Under the pieces are notes generated by a model. It was not told where the DNA came from and made no database searches. It was given only the letters and a program-made list of their open reading frames with translations. Of a DNA stretch of 64,000 nt, positions 1-9,988 are shown piece after piece. How positions within the stretch are numbered: the first letter of the stretch is position 1; each line of letters starts with the position of its first letter. The DNA comes from Clostridia bacterium (GTDB lineage: Bacteria > Bacillota > Clostridia > Peptostreptococcales > Anaerovoracaceae), in the NCBI GenBank assembly GCA_902363595.1, contig CABJAP010000010.1:130490-194489 (forward strand), read 5' to 3'. The position numbers and the translations under genes were made by a program.

Positions 1-3000
1 CCTCCGGACCTACGATCTGACGAATACGCCTTGCAGTTTCAATCCCGTCCATTTCAGGCATCTTCCAATCGATCAAGATCATATCGTAATATTTTCCAGA
101 GCTCCACAGCTCCTTGACCCGGTCGATGGCCTTGCGACCGCTATCCACCCACTCAGCCTTAACGCCCATTTCATGTAGCGTAACCACAGCGCTTTCGCAT
201 ACTGCCACATCATCATCTACTACAAGTGTTTTTAAGTGAGAGAAATTATAATTTTGCTTTTTCTGATGGTTGTGCAGCTTTTCATCTTCCTTCAGCCCCA
301 GCTTGACGTCAACTGTAAACTCGGTTCCAATGCCTTTGATGGAGCGAACAGCAATATTTCCATCCATCATATCGACGATGTTTTTGCTGATTGCAAGTCC
401 CAATCCGGTGCCGCCGTATACGGCCGTCGTACCTGTTGATTCTTGAGAAAAGGGTTCAAAAAGGTGAGGCAGAAATTCTTCACTCATGCCAACGCCCGTA
501 TCATTAACAATAAAACGAAGAACGGCATCGTTTTTTGTTCGCTTCCGCTGTGAAACGGACAATGACACTTTTCCCCCATCTCTTGTAAACTTAATGGCAT
601 TACTCAGGATATTAATGATAACCTGCTGCAGCTTCATAGCATCGCCAATATAATAATCATCCAGAACCGGATCGATAATACATTCATATTCTACGCCTTT
701 GGATGCTGCCTGAGAATAGCAGATGGAATTGATGCCTCCAAGGAATTCTTCTGTTGGGATTTCCTCATTTTTCAACAGCATCTTACCGCTCTCAATGCGG
801 CTCATATCCAGTATATCGTTGATTAATGATAGCAAGAACCTGGAAGAAATACCGATTTTGGAAATACATTCAGCCACCCGGTCGTCATTACCAATTGCCT
901 GGGCTGCTATGGTGCTCATTCCAATAATCGCATTCATCGGCGTACGAATTTCATGACTCATACGGGACAGAAAATCCGTTTTAGCCGCATTGGCTTGTTC
1001 TGCAGCCACCAGTGCTGAAGCCAATTCTTCCTTCTGACGCTGTTCCTGCTGTACAATATCGGTCAAGTCCGTCCTAGCTGCACAAACACGTTTCAGCTCT
1101 TTGCTGATATAGAAAATCTGAAATCGCTTTATACGGGGATGCTTTTCATTTTCATCGAGAAATTCAGTAACAAAGCTGTAAGAATCCTGCTGTTCAAGCT
1201 GTTCTTCCATATATCGATACTCCAGGTTGTCCAAATAGATTTCTCTCGATGGACGATCCATCAATTTGTCTGCAGCGATGCGAATTTCTTTTTGGAACTT
1301 TCCCTGCGAAGGGATTCTGCACGCCTCACTGCCAGGCAGGGAAATAACACGGTATGTATCCTGTGCAATATCAATTTCCATGATATTATCGTAATCAAGG
1401 TCGGCAATGCGTGTTAACAGCTGTTCTTGCAGCTTTTGCTCCGTAATATCTAGGGTATAGAAGAACATGATGATATCTCCGCTCTCCGGATTGAGGCAGG
1501 TACGGAGCCTTGTACTGCCCCAGAAAATACTATCATCGTTTCGCCTTCGCAGATAATCGAATTGATAATCCACCTTGCCGGCTGCATAGTCCGCCAGCAC
1601 GCTCTCTTTCGCCAGCGTACCGGCCATCTTTAGCCCATACGTCTCATCCACTGCTGAATGGGATAGACTTCTTACGATATCCTCATAGGAATCGCCGATT
1701 TTGGCTACAGCCACATCCGATGTAGATAGATAGGACTCCACCCTATCCTGCGTGACATTAACCGTTCCCTGAATACTACCGTCATCGGATGCCAAGGAGG
1801 CAAAATAGGCCAGTTCTTGCTCATAGAGTTCTCGAACCCTCTGCTGCAGCTGTTTTTCCTCCGTGATATCCACAAAAACACAATAGAAGTATGGTTCGCC
1901 GTCTTCCTCCACAAACATCTGCGCTTTCACCGAAACCCACTTTACAGCGCTATCTTTGCAGCACAAGCGATTCTCCACCTGAATACTGCTGCCGTTTTTA
2001 AGCTGCTCTCTTAGGTTTTTTTCCAACATTTTAAAGTCATTGGGATGAATGACCCGAGACATTTGATTACCCATATCCGCAAACTCTTCGCGTGAATAAC
2101 CTAAAAACTCGAACAGCCCGTCATTTGCATCAATAATGGATAGTTCTTTGTCATACCGGCATCTGAACACAGCGCCGGGAATGTTGTTATAAAGATGCAT
2201 GACTTCTTCCTGCGCCTGTTTCTGTGCATTGATATCAATACAAACAGAAGAAATGGCGGCTCTTCCATCCTCTGCAATCGTAGATCTTCCCAGATCGTGG
2301 ACCCAAATATAGGAGCCGTCCTTCTTTTTCATACGGTATTCAACCACATATTCCGTTCCATGCTTTAGCTGTTCAGCCACAGCCTCATCGACCCGATTCC
2401 GGTCATGGGGATGTATACAGTTAGAAATCATTCCGCCGATATCAGTGACAAAGTCTTCTTGACTTTCATACCCCAAATAATCCAGCATCTTTTGGTTGAT
2501 GTAATAAAAGGGGAACCCCTCTTCTATGTATCCGCCCATCATGCCTCCCGGTACCGAATCATTGAGCAAGGCTTGCCGCTGCCGTGCGATCGTCTCCATT
2601 ACCAGGGTTTGTGGATAATGTTCGCCTCCCTTTTGACTGCTCCCCGGCTCGGCAGCATAAAAGCTGCAAATCTTCCAGGCCCCTTGACCGTCCTGCAGCA
2701 AGGAAGAAAAGATGTGCAGTTTCCAAGAATACATAGAGTTCTTAAGGGTCATCTCCATAGATAAATTGCAAATGCCTTCTCCCAGACGCTGTTCAACGAT
2801 ATTTGCCAGTTCGCAGGAAAAAGGTTCTTTCATCTCGAGGATATCCTGGCGGATGTATTCTGTCATGGCAGATTTTCCCTGAGCATGCTCATTGCTGCTG
2901 GTTCCGACAAAGTTTATATCTTCTGTCAAAAAGGACACTGCGCCTACAGCATCTCGCTGCTCGAACCATTCGCTGCAGAACCTGTTTATCGTTTCTATCG

Positions 3001-3019
3001 CCGTATTGTTATGTTTCAT
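1..3019 (-). CDS. Hybrid sensor histidine kinase with several PAS domains (3' end outside window)
   Basis: About 1006 residues are visible before the window edge cuts the gene. In order: an NTF2/SnoaL-like segment (about 1-140); a chain of PAS domains (about 150-640); HisKA with the motif SHEIRTPM (His near 690); HATPase with DTGVGM (near 838) and GTGLGLAIS (near 868); and a C-terminal receiver starting near 930 whose LIDWKMPEMDG carries the phospho-acceptor Asp (near 979). No membrane segment or signal peptide is evident, so the sensor is probably cytoplasmic. The ATG at 3019 overlaps the stop of the upstream GGDEF/EAL gene as ATGA, so the two are translationally coupled. By family logic it phosphorylates its own receiver, and perhaps the upstream response regulator. 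Further receiver or Hpt domains may follow outside the window. The signal is unknown. Confidence 0.9.
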   Translation of the reverse strand, partial: MKHNNTAIETINRFCSEWFEQRDAVGAVSFLTEDINFVGTSSNEHAQGKSAMTEYIRQDILEMKEPFSCELANIVEQRLGEGICNLSMEMTLKNSMYSWKLHIFSSLLQDGQGAWKICSFYAAEPGSSQKGGEHYPQTLVMETIARQRQALLNDSVPGGMMGGYIEEGFPFYYINQKMLDYLGYESQEDFVTDIGGMISNCIHPHDRNRVDEAVAEQLKHGTEYVVEYRMKKKDGSYIWVHDLGRSTIAEDGRAAISSVCIDINAQKQAQEEVMHLYNNIPGAVFRCRYDKELSIIDANDGLFEFLGYSREEFADMGNQMSRVIHPNDFKMLEKNLREQLKNGSSIQVENRLCCKDSAVKWVSVKAQMFVEEDGEPYFYCVFVDITEEKQLQQRVRELYEQELAYFASLASDDGSIQGTVNVTQDRVESYLSTSDVAVAKIGDSYEDIVRSLSHSAVDETYGLKMAGTLAKESVLADYAAGKVDYQFDYLRRRNDDSIFWGSTRLRTCLNPESGDIIMFFYTLDITEQKLQEQLLTRIADLDYDNIMEIDIAQDTYRVISLPGSEACRIPSQGKFQKEIRIAADKLMDRPSREIYLDNLEYRYMEEQLEQQDSYSFVTEFLDENEKHPRIKRFQIFYISKELKRVCAARTDLTDIVQQEQRQKEELASALVAAEQANAAKTDFLSRMSHEIRTPMNAIIGMSTIAAQAIGNDDRVAECISKIGISSRFLLSLINDILDMSRIESGKMLLKNEEIPTEEFLGGINSICYSQAASKGVEYECIIDPVLDDYYIGDAMKLQQVIINILSNAIKFTRDGGKVSLSVSQRKRTKNDAVLRFIVNDTGVGMSEEFLPHLFEPFSQESTGTTAVYGGTGLGLAISKNIVDMMDGNIAVRSIKGIGTEFTVDVKLGLKEDEKLHNHQKKQNYNFSHLKTLVVDDDVAVCESAVVTLHEMGVKAEWVDSGRKAIDRVKELWSSGKYYDMILIDWKMPEMDGIETARRIRQIVGPE

Positions 3020-5613
3020 TTTTGAGGCCCCTTCCATAGGCAGCATCCTCCCTTATTTTTTCCCTTGGCATTGTATAAAGCTTCATCAGCACGGTTAATC
3101 CATTCTGTAATTGATTGGCCCATACAATCACAGATCGCCACTCCCCCAGAACAGGCTGTGGGAGATTGCTCCTTAAAATAATTTTTTTGTAGGGCCCGGC
3201 ATATTTCTTCACCCTTTTTTATTGCTGTTTTCTGTGAACCAAGCCTTTTCATAATAACAACAAATTCATCTCCTCCAAAACGAGATAGGAGATCCGTTTC
3301 TCTCGTATGCATACGCAGAACATTGCTGAATTCCTTCAGCATTCGATCGCCTTCCGCATGTCCAAAAGTATCGTTGATCTCTTTTAAATTATCCAAGTCA
3401 AAGAGAAAAACAGCAAATGGCAGGTCCTCTTTTTTCAACGACTCCGCAGCAGTATCCAAACCTCGACGGTTTAGAAGCTGGGTCAAGTAATCCCGATATG
3501 CATCTTCTTGAAGTATTTGCTGCTGCCTGCGGAATGAAGCAGCACCGCTGGCGCGAGTAACCCGTCTGCGCAGGCTTTTTAGCGTATGGGGCTTGAAGGC
3601 AAAATCGTCGGCTCCCATCTGCAAGGCCTGCTCCTCCATTTGTTCATCCGGCGGAGCGGTGACAATCACAGAAATGTCCCAAAGCGCCTTTTCCTTTTGC
3701 AGCATTTTCAAAAGCGTAAAGCCGCTTTCCCCTCCCAGCGTCAGGCTCAGAATCACAACCGTCAGCCTATCTTGATTGCTCATGATGGCAGAAATCGCCG
3801 AATCGGCCTCTCCAGCTTCCAAAACCTGATATTTATCCTCAAACGTTCTGCGGACTTGGTCCCGATATTCCTTCTGTTCATCGATCACAAGAAGTATCTG
3901 GGAATGGGTTTCATCCTTGTGATTCCTGCCCCCATCCCTGCTCATAACAGCCAGCTGCCCGCTCTTCAGCAGATTTTCGAATTCGATGGCGGGCATAGGC
4001 TTTGCGAGGTAATAGCCTTGCACATAATCACAGCCCAATTCATTGAGGCGCTCCAACTGTTCTTTGGTTTCCACTCCCTCTGCCACAACTTTAAGGTCCA
4101 TCCAGCGGGCAAGGCCCATAATAAACCGCAGCACCCCTTCATCAGCAGGTTTTGCGGTCTCGTTGCGAATAAATTTCATATCGAGCTTTAAAACATCCAG
4201 AGGCATCTCATTGAGCATATTCAAGGAGGAATATCCAGTTCCAAAGTCATCCATTTCAATAATAAATCCCCGCTGGCGCAAATTATTAACTGTGTCGATG
4301 ATCTGTTCCTGATTCTCCGTATAAGCGCTTTCCGTAATTTCCAGGTGTAGAAGCGACGGAGAAAGCTGGTACTTTTCAATAAACCCGACTAGAATATCAC
4401 AAAGATCCGCCTGATAAATATCGGCCCTGGACACATTTACAGACACCGGAACCTGTGGATAGCCCTGATCGATCCACCTCTTCAGAATTGCGCAGGACCT
4501 TTCCCAAACAAACTGATCCAGCTTTGTGATAAATCCGTTCTTTTCAAATAGTGGTATAAATTCGGCCGGCGATAAAAACCCCCATTGAGGATGATTCCAG
4601 CGTACTAGCGCTTCGGCTCCGGCCAGACACCCACCTTCAGCCGTATATTTGGGCTGAAGATAGACCAAAAATTGTTCTTCGGCAAGAGCTGCTTCCATAC
4701 TATCGGTGATCGCCTGCTCGCGAAGCAGCTGGTTTCTCAAGTTTTCGTCATAGACGGCAAAATGCTTCCCATACTGCCCTTTGATGCTGTGAGCCGCAAG
4801 AAACGCTCGATCGCACATCTGCTCCACAGAAATTGACCGATCTTTAATGGCATAAATACCCCATTTGAGCACGACGCTCTTTGTATTAGACAATACGTTA
4901 AGCTGTTCTTCGTTGCGTACGAACAGATCATCCGTATAATCGCTGCGTCGTTCCATAAGGCACACAAACTGATCTGCGTTAAAGCGCCCGCAAATACCGT
5001 CTTCTCCTACAAGATTGGTATACATGTCCGCTACTCTGCAGAGAAGCAGATCGCCGGTGGGAACGCCGAAAATATCGTTGATCAGTTTGAAGTTTTCAAT
5101 ATCGGAACAGACAATATCATATTCCTGGTCCGGATGCTTTAAAAGGCTTTCATTAACCCTCTGGTAAAAGAATTCTTTACTGTTGAGGCCAGTCAGCTGA
5201 TCATATTGAAATTGGTTGATCATTGCGGCGGTCTCCCTCAAATGTATGATACTGGCGACTCGATGCAAAATAACCTGCGGATTATATGGCTTAGGCACAT
5301 AGTCGGAAGCGCCGTGGGCCAGAGCCGAAACTTCATCAGATTCGCTGTCGCTCTGGGTGGTTACGATCACGGGAATTGCAGAAAGCGAAGGATCAGCCTT
5401 TGCTATGGTAAGGAAGGTATATCCATCCATCACCGGCATAATGATGTCCAGCAGAATCAGGGCTATCTCTTCAGCATGTTCCTGTAAAATCGCTAGTGCC
5501 TCTTCTCCGTTGGCGGCTTCTAAGACCACATACTTATCATCCAGAATTTGGCATAGCATGGTTCTGTTAATGTCATTATCTTCTACAATCAGAATTTGTT
5601 TTTGCGGCATCAT
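3016..5613 (-). CDS. REC-GGDEF-EAL-REC-GGDEF cyclic-di-GMP signalling protein
   Basis: This 865-residue protein has five domains. The first is a receiver (1-125, LLDIIMP with Asp56). A degenerate GGDEF follows (about 140-290, RFNADQF in place of RFGGDEF). The EAL domain (about 300-550) keeps EALVRW, EITES, DDFGTGYS and AEGVET and should be an active c-di-GMP phosphodiesterase. A second receiver (about 575-700) appears to have Ser where the acceptor Asp belongs. The C-terminal GGDEF (about 720-865) keeps SRFGGDEF at 780 and an RETD inhibitory site five residues upstream, so it should make c-di-GMP under product inhibition. One protein may therefore both make and break c-di-GMP. It is coupled by ATGA to the hybrid kinase, its likely phosphodonor. 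A promoter lies at 5673-5701. Confidence 0.93.
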   Translation of the reverse strand: MMPQKQILIVEDNDINRTMLCQILDDKYVVLEAANGEEALAILQEHAEEIALILLDIIMPVMDGYTFLTIAKADPSLSAIPVIVTTQSDSESDEVSALAHGASDYVPKPYNPQVILHRVASIIHLRETAAMINQFQYDQLTGLNSKEFFYQRVNESLLKHPDQEYDIVCSDIENFKLINDIFGVPTGDLLLCRVADMYTNLVGEDGICGRFNADQFVCLMERRSDYTDDLFVRNEEQLNVLSNTKSVVLKWGIYAIKDRSISVEQMCDRAFLAAHSIKGQYGKHFAVYDENLRNQLLREQAITDSMEAALAEEQFLVYLQPKYTAEGGCLAGAEALVRWNHPQWGFLSPAEFIPLFEKNGFITKLDQFVWERSCAILKRWIDQGYPQVPVSVNVSRADIYQADLCDILVGFIEKYQLSPSLLHLEITESAYTENQEQIIDTVNNLRQRGFIIEMDDFGTGYSSLNMLNEMPLDVLKLDMKFIRNETAKPADEGVLRFIMGLARWMDLKVVAEGVETKEQLERLNELGCDYVQGYYLAKPMPAIEFENLLKSGQLAVMSRDGGRNHKDETHSQILLVIDEQKEYRDQVRRTFEDKYQVLEAGEADSAISAIMSNQDRLTVVILSLTLGGESGFTLLKMLQKEKALWDISVIVTAPPDEQMEEQALQMGADDFAFKPHTLKSLRRRVTRASGAASFRRQQQILQEDAYRDYLTQLLNRRGLDTAAESLKKEDLPFAVFLFDLDNLKEINDTFGHAEGDRMLKEFSNVLRMHTRETDLLSRFGGDEFVVIMKRLGSQKTAIKKGEEICRALQKNYFKEQSPTACSGGVAICDCMGQSITEWINRADEALYNAKGKNKGGCCLWKGPQK

Positions 5614-5672
5614 TGTATTCTACCTCTCGCCTGAAAGCTCTTTAACTCTTGTTTTTAAGCATATACGGTTAT

Positions 5673-5701
5673 ATTATACCTTACGAGGGCCGGCCGCGCA
5701 A
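5673..5701 (-). promoter_or_regulatory. Sigma-A promoter of the GGDEF/EAL-kinase operon
   Basis: Read on the minus strand, TTGCGC (5696-5701) and TATAAT (5673-5678) are separated by exactly 17 bases. The box sits about 60 bases upstream of the ATG at 5613. A GCCGCAAGG block just upstream resembles the block found before two other genes in the window (see findings). Confidence 0.6.
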
Positions 5702-5966
5702 CCGAACTCCGACCTTGCGGCAGGTGGTTGTTTTGACTCCTTGCGTATTGATTTTTTCCTCTCATCTTCGCTAATTAGAGAGCTTTGTCGACACGAATTA
5801 GACCTCAGGATTGCAAGGCAATTACAGTATATCCTATTTTCTTCCAAACCACAAACAAAATAGGAGACAAATCCCTATGAGTATTGGTATTTTTCTGCTT
5901 TTAATCGGGGGCTCTTTGAATACGGCCCATCAGGCTTCAGGCAGATACCTATACAGCACACAACAA

Positions 5967-6006
5967 AAAAGAAAAGGCCGCACCCCGAAGGATGCGGCCT
6001 TTTTCC
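5967..6006. terminator. Bidirectional rho-independent terminator
   Basis: The stem ggccgca (5976-5982) / tgcggcc (5993-5999) has an A-rich left flank and a T-tract on the right. It can end transcription of the minus-strand small gene at 6021-6122, and could also stop plus-strand readthrough. Apart from this and the promoter at 5673-5701, I see nothing convincing in 5614-6020. Confidence 0.75.
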
Positions 6007-6020
6007 TGTTATGCACTATA

Positions 6021-6122
6021 CTAGTTATAGCAATTACAGAAGATAATCACTAACAGTAAGAAGAAAAATAATAAGCTAGTATCGATACCTTCTCCGTTGA
6101 GAAGTCCACAGTTGTTACCCAT
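6021..6122 (-). CDS. Small hydrophobic Asn/Cys-rich protein (YjcZ-like, possibly sporulation-associated)
   Basis: This is a 33-residue reading frame from ATG at 6122 to TAG at 6021. Its RBS-like AGGTG lies about 7 bases upstream and the terminator lies 15 bases downstream. The protein starts MGNNCG, has a short polar part, then a run of about 14 Leu/Phe/Val/Ile residues, and ends FCNCYN. Very short Gly/Asn/Cys-rich peptides with one hydrophobic segment (YjcZ-type) are common in spore formers and are usually made during sporulation. That assignment is by composition only. The gene is isolated, with its own start signal and terminator, which argues that it is real. Confidence 0.6.
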   Translation of the reverse strand: MGNNCGLLNGEGIDTSLLFFFLLLVIIFCNCYN

Positions 6123-6207
6123 TTAATTCACCTACTTTTCTAATTTTTAACTTCAATATAGACTATGGCTCAGGACCCGAAAATGTTACTTATCCTTCAA
6201 AATTTTC

Positions 6208-7092
6208 TTACGGCAGATCTGTTCTTTCTTCTTGTGGTGAATAGGAGGCTGCCAGCTGAAAGGTCCCCTGTTTTTGGTCGTACTGGTAAATTGAGTTGGA
6301 TAGGATTTCGAAATCCTGGGTACAGACCCGGTTGCCTTCCTCCAGCAGGCTCACCAGTTTTTGCAGATTTCCTTTTTCTTTGGGAACGGCCATAATTTCG
6401 TGGATCGAGCTGGGGATTAGATAAAAGTCTCCGCCGATCTTCTCAGCCAGCATCTGGACAGCCTCTCGGTACATCATTGTTGTAGCGCCATGTAGTTTGG
6501 ATTCATTAGTCATCACATAGAGCATATCTGACAGCTTGAAAATTTCCACTGGGAACAGTCGTGCTGTATTCTCGTAAGCAGCTTGATCTAGTTCTTCCCG
6601 GCTCAATCCCATTTCTTGCATAATGCTGTTGTTGATCATTACCGTTGCCATCCCCTGTTCCTCTTTGCCCATAATGATACGGTAAATGACGGATAAGTCC
6701 ATCACTTCTCTGTGAGGGACCGTCTTAAGCAGCTCCTGATTTCTGCGGGTATTGATTAGATTCATAACAATAAAATCCTTTCGCTTACTCAAATCCAAAT
6801 CCAGTTCTTCAGTAGAAAAGCGGGCCGTATAGTGGATAATCAGCGCTGCCATCTTGCAGAGAACCCGATCCAAGTCCTGACACTCTTGGAATAGCTCATA
6901 CATCTCGTCCATATAAATATTCGGCATGGCAGCGATGTCCGCTGTGCGCTCCGGTCTTACGATCAAAGTATCCTTTTTCTGGTTAATCTTGCAAACGGTA
7001 CGAATCTCTACCCGATTATTCATAAATCCGGGAGGCAAGAAATCCTTAATGCGTTCTGTAATAACTTCTTTAAATAATTCATAATCCATCAT
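6208..7092 (-). CDS. DUF5688 family protein
   Basis: This 294-residue soluble protein has no signal peptide or membrane segment. Its opening (MMDYELFKEVITERIKDFLP), the central segment with YRIIMGKEEQGMATVMI, and the late block SSIHEIMAVPK resemble the DUF5688 family seen in Lachnospiraceae and relatives. The biochemical role of that family is unknown to me. It is a stand-alone gene: the downstream side has about 85 bases without a clear terminator, and upstream is the terminator of the surface-protein gene. It starts at the first of two adjacent Met codons. Assignment is from family resemblance, not catalytic motifs. Confidence 0.7.
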   Translation of the reverse strand: MMDYELFKEVITERIKDFLPPGFMNNRVEIRTVCKINQKKDTLIVRPERTADIAAMPNIYMDEMYELFQECQDLDRVLCKMAALIIHYTARFSTEELDLDLSKRKDFIVMNLINTRRNQELLKTVPHREVMDLSVIYRIIMGKEEQGMATVMINNSIMQEMGLSREELDQAAYENTARLFPVEIFKLSDMLYVMTNESKLHGATTMMYREAVQMLAEKIGGDFYLIPSSIHEIMAVPKEKGNLQKLVSLLEEGNRVCTQDFEILSNSIYQYDQKQGTFQLAASYSPQEERTDLP

Positions 7093-7216
7093 AATTTAAC
7101 CCCTTTACTTTATGGAAATAATTTACATTAACAGAATAGCACTCAATTTCGAATTTGTCAATATTTTACATTTAAAACCAACCTAACTTTTCGCCAAACA
7201 AAGCTAAAAATTATTG

Positions 7217-7260
7217 CAAAAAAAGAGATCACCTTTCCCTTTCGGAAAATTTGATCTCTG
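7217..7260 (-). terminator. Rho-independent terminator of the surface-protein gene
   Basis: On the minus strand AGAGATCA pairs with TGATCTCT, with an inner TTTTCC/GGGAAA-type stem, followed by seven T. It sits 15-50 bases past the stop codon at 7275. Confidence 0.85.
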
Positions 7261-7274
7261 TCAGTATTCATTCT

Positions 7275-9866
7275 TTAACTTTTCTTATGACGTCTGATGA
7301 ACAAGATACTGGCTGCTATCGCAGCTAACAGCATGGTGACGAACCATCCTGTCAGGCTGGTATCATCTCCGGTCTTTACAGCCTGAGCTGGAGTATTTTT
7401 TTCATCCTGACTGGAAGATCCGGCCTGTGGGCCGTTCTGATTTCCATTGCTGCCGGCTGCCGCCTCTTCGTCCTTTACCCATTTAGCATACAAGGTAAAC
7501 GGTGAATCAACAAGGGTATTGAAATCATAAGTTAACCGATAATTTTTATCTGTATACCATCCAGCAAAGGTGAAGCCTTTGCGCACAGGGTCTTCCGGTC
7601 TGGTAATGGCCGAATGGAACCTGACCGTTTGGGGCTGGACCGGCGTGCCTCCCATAGTGTCAAAGTTTACGGTCACCGTCTCTGACGTGAGCAGCGCATA
7701 GGTTGAAAATTTATCGGTAGACATCCAAATAGTGCCCGTTTCCCGATTGATCTGATCGGTAGGAAGGATCTCCGGAACTCCATTGTGTATGCGCACGATA
7801 CGGACGCTCTGATCCTTAATCAGCGAGGGATCAACTTGGATTGCAAACTCCAGCGGTGTATGAACGCTGGTGAGTTGAATGTTGTCCTCGGTGGTCTCTA
7901 TACCGTTTTCTGCTTTTCGAACGACTTTCATCACTACCGAAAAATCCAGGTAAGCCGCTGCCTTTTCATCACCGGATGCAAGAGAGTGAATCAGGTCCTT
8001 TTCATTAGCTGTCACATTATTGTCATCCAGTTTGTTCGCATAAATGGTGATGGTAACACGCACCTCATCTTTGGAGGTTATATCTTTCAGCAGCTCCCGA
8101 ATCTTAGCTGCGTCCTCTTCCGAGATTCCCTGGGGTGTTTTTCCTTCCAGAATGGCTTTTACTGCTTCCTTGGCATCCTTAGCAGCGGCGTCTGCCGTAC
8201 TCTGTGAAACGCTTGCCGGATCGCCTTGTGACACGTCGGGTTTATTTATGGTAACTTCTGGTTCAAACGTGTATGGAACCACGGTTCCCGGAAGGTTCTT
8301 ATCATCCAGCTTATACTGCACGTACTTTGCTTCGTCATAATACTTTGTATCCAGTATCGTATTATAAGTTCCGCCGGTTATAAAATCCTCATAATTTTCG
8401 CTGTATACCGACGCGGCATCTGCGGCCGTGCCAGTCTTATTGAAGGTGCCGCCGGTTATACTCAGCTTCACATCCTTGAAATTTTCCTGCAAATTGGGAT
8501 TGTACTCATAAAGCGCCTTGCTGCCTTCGATGGTTCCGCCGGAGATGGTTACATGAATGGGTAATTTTGTTACATGCTGAACCACTGCAATTCCTGCGCC
8601 CTGTGTGGTAATGCCATTGTCATTGTTCTGATATTGAAAGGCATCGCTGCCCGTTACCTTGCCGCCGTTCATGTTCAGTGTGCCGCTTCGAATCTCCACA
8701 CCTGTCTTTCCGGTGATTTGGCCGCCTTCGATCTTGAGGACGCCGAAGTGGGGCTGATAAATGGCCGCAGCCTTCTCCGATGAAACCACTGCCGGCTCTT
8801 TAATTGTAATCTCTGTTTTGTTGTCAAGGTTATTGTCGGTGCCATTGCCGGAAATGGCGAAGGTTTCCGTGCTTTTAACAGTACCTTCCACCTTGATTAC
8901 AGCATTTTTCTCTGCTACGATCCCAAATTTAGCGCCGCCGTCAATTACTGCATCGCTGGCTATGGTGACATCGGCGTTACCCACTTTGATTAAGTTCTTA
9001 GTTGTGGCACCGGCTTTCACCGTACCATTTTTAATGACTGCATTTTTGCCGGAGAATGTGATAGCAGTCGCTTTACCAGTCCATGTGTGCCCGTTCAAAT
9101 CAACGACCGCATTGTCTCCGGATATGGTTTGATTGGCTTCCACATCCTTTAAAAGGGTCAGTGTTTCACCGCTTGCCGGCGCTATATTGCTGCTGTTGTC
9201 ACAATAAGTGGTCCTGCCCTCCGCAGTCGTAATCTTAGCAATCGCCTTATCTTCTGTATTGGACCAGTAGAAATTACTCCATCTGAAAAGCTTCTTATTC
9301 TCTGGAACCGATAGGGTTCCTTTCAAAGTGCCCTTTTCTTTTTCCTTATCTTGAGACGCAATATAGACACAGCCTTTCGAACTATACGTTCCGCCTTCAA
9401 GCAGAACCTTTCCCCCGCTCTGCACATCCAGCACACAACCCCAAAAGATATCAAAACGGTTGCACGCCGCTGAAACGGTCAAAATTTTACCATTGGGAAC
9501 GGTCAGCGTCGCACCTTTATAGCCCTGTCCATTATCTCTTCCATACACGGCCAATTTTACATTTTCCGGAATCGTTACATCTTCTGTAAGCGTATAATTT
9601 TCACGCACATAGACAAGTTTTGTACTTTCACTATTATCTTTGGCCTCAGCCAGCGCCTCTTTCAAAGAATCATAAGTTCCCAGCTTGTCTGCTTCATTAT
9701 AGCTGGTTCCTGTGGCATACCCTTTCCATACCTCAATCGGCCCATCCGCCACTTTCGCTGCAGGCTTGGCTGCCGTTTCTGCGAATACAGCGGAATTCAT
9801 CGATAAGGATAAAATCAGGACCATTACCAATGCCAGGGTTCTTTTTACTGCCGTGGTTCTCTTCAT
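7275..9866 (-). CDS. Large secreted, probably sortase-anchored surface protein with InlB B-type repeat
   Basis: This 863-residue protein starts at ATG 9866, nine bases after GGAGG. A TTG five codons earlier overlaps that site and is less likely. It has a Sec signal peptide (1-31, ending SAVFAETAA). A long Gly/Asn/Thr-rich region follows (about 60-540), with recurring motifs such as ISGGTIEGS and ITGGTFN that suggest a right-handed beta-helix. Next is an Ala/Glu-rich segment (about 550-700), then an InlB B-repeat/Flg_new module (about 730-795; FAGWYTDKNYRL...LYAKW). The tail has VKTGDD, a membrane segment and RRHKKS, a variant of the LPXTG sorting signal. It is likely an adhesin or wall protein. 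It has its own promoter region and terminator; the promoter carries an element shared with the c-di-GMP genes. Confidence 0.88.
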   Translation of the reverse strand: MKRTTAVKRTLALVMVLILSLSMNSAVFAETAAKPAAKVADGPIEVWKGYATGTSYNEADKLGTYDSLKEALAEAKDNSESTKLVYVRENYTLTEDVTIPENVKLAVYGRDNGQGYKGATLTVPNGKILTVSAACNRFDIFWGCVLDVQSGGKVLLEGGTYSSKGCVYIASQDKEKEKGTLKGTLSVPENKKLFRWSNFYWSNTEDKAIAKITTAEGRTTYCDNSSNIAPASGETLTLLKDVEANQTISGDNAVVDLNGHTWTGKATAITFSGKNAVIKNGTVKAGATTKNLIKVGNADVTIASDAVIDGGAKFGIVAEKNAVIKVEGTVKSTETFAISGNGTDNNLDNKTEITIKEPAVVSSEKAAAIYQPHFGVLKIEGGQITGKTGVEIRSGTLNMNGGKVTGSDAFQYQNNDNGITTQGAGIAVVQHVTKLPIHVTISGGTIEGSKALYEYNPNLQENFKDVKLSITGGTFNKTGTAADAASVYSENYEDFITGGTYNTILDTKYYDEAKYVQYKLDDKNLPGTVVPYTFEPEVTINKPDVSQGDPASVSQSTADAAAKDAKEAVKAILEGKTPQGISEEDAAKIRELLKDITSKDEVRVTITIYANKLDDNNVTANEKDLIHSLASGDEKAAAYLDFSVVMKVVRKAENGIETTEDNIQLTSVHTPLEFAIQVDPSLIKDQSVRIVRIHNGVPEILPTDQINRETGTIWMSTDKFSTYALLTSETVTVNFDTMGGTPVQPQTVRFHSAITRPEDPVRKGFTFAGWYTDKNYRLTYDFNTLVDSPFTLYAKWVKDEEAAAGSNGNQNGPQAGSSSQDEKNTPAQAVKTGDDTSLTGWFVTMLLAAIAASILFIRRHKKS

Positions 9867-9988
9867 TTCTCTCTCCTCCAAAACTCTGCATGAAACCTAT
9901 GACTCTGCTTTTTGCTCGCCATTGTGCTTTTATCTACAGGATGTTTTGTATGTTTTCCATTAGTTACACATACTAATTGCAACATGTA

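Noticed and set aside
5877..6053. 58-residue plus-strand frame starting MSIGIFLLLIGGS with a possible TAGGAG site
   Set aside because: It runs through the bidirectional terminator and overlaps the minus-strand small gene; composition after residue 15 is unlike a protein.
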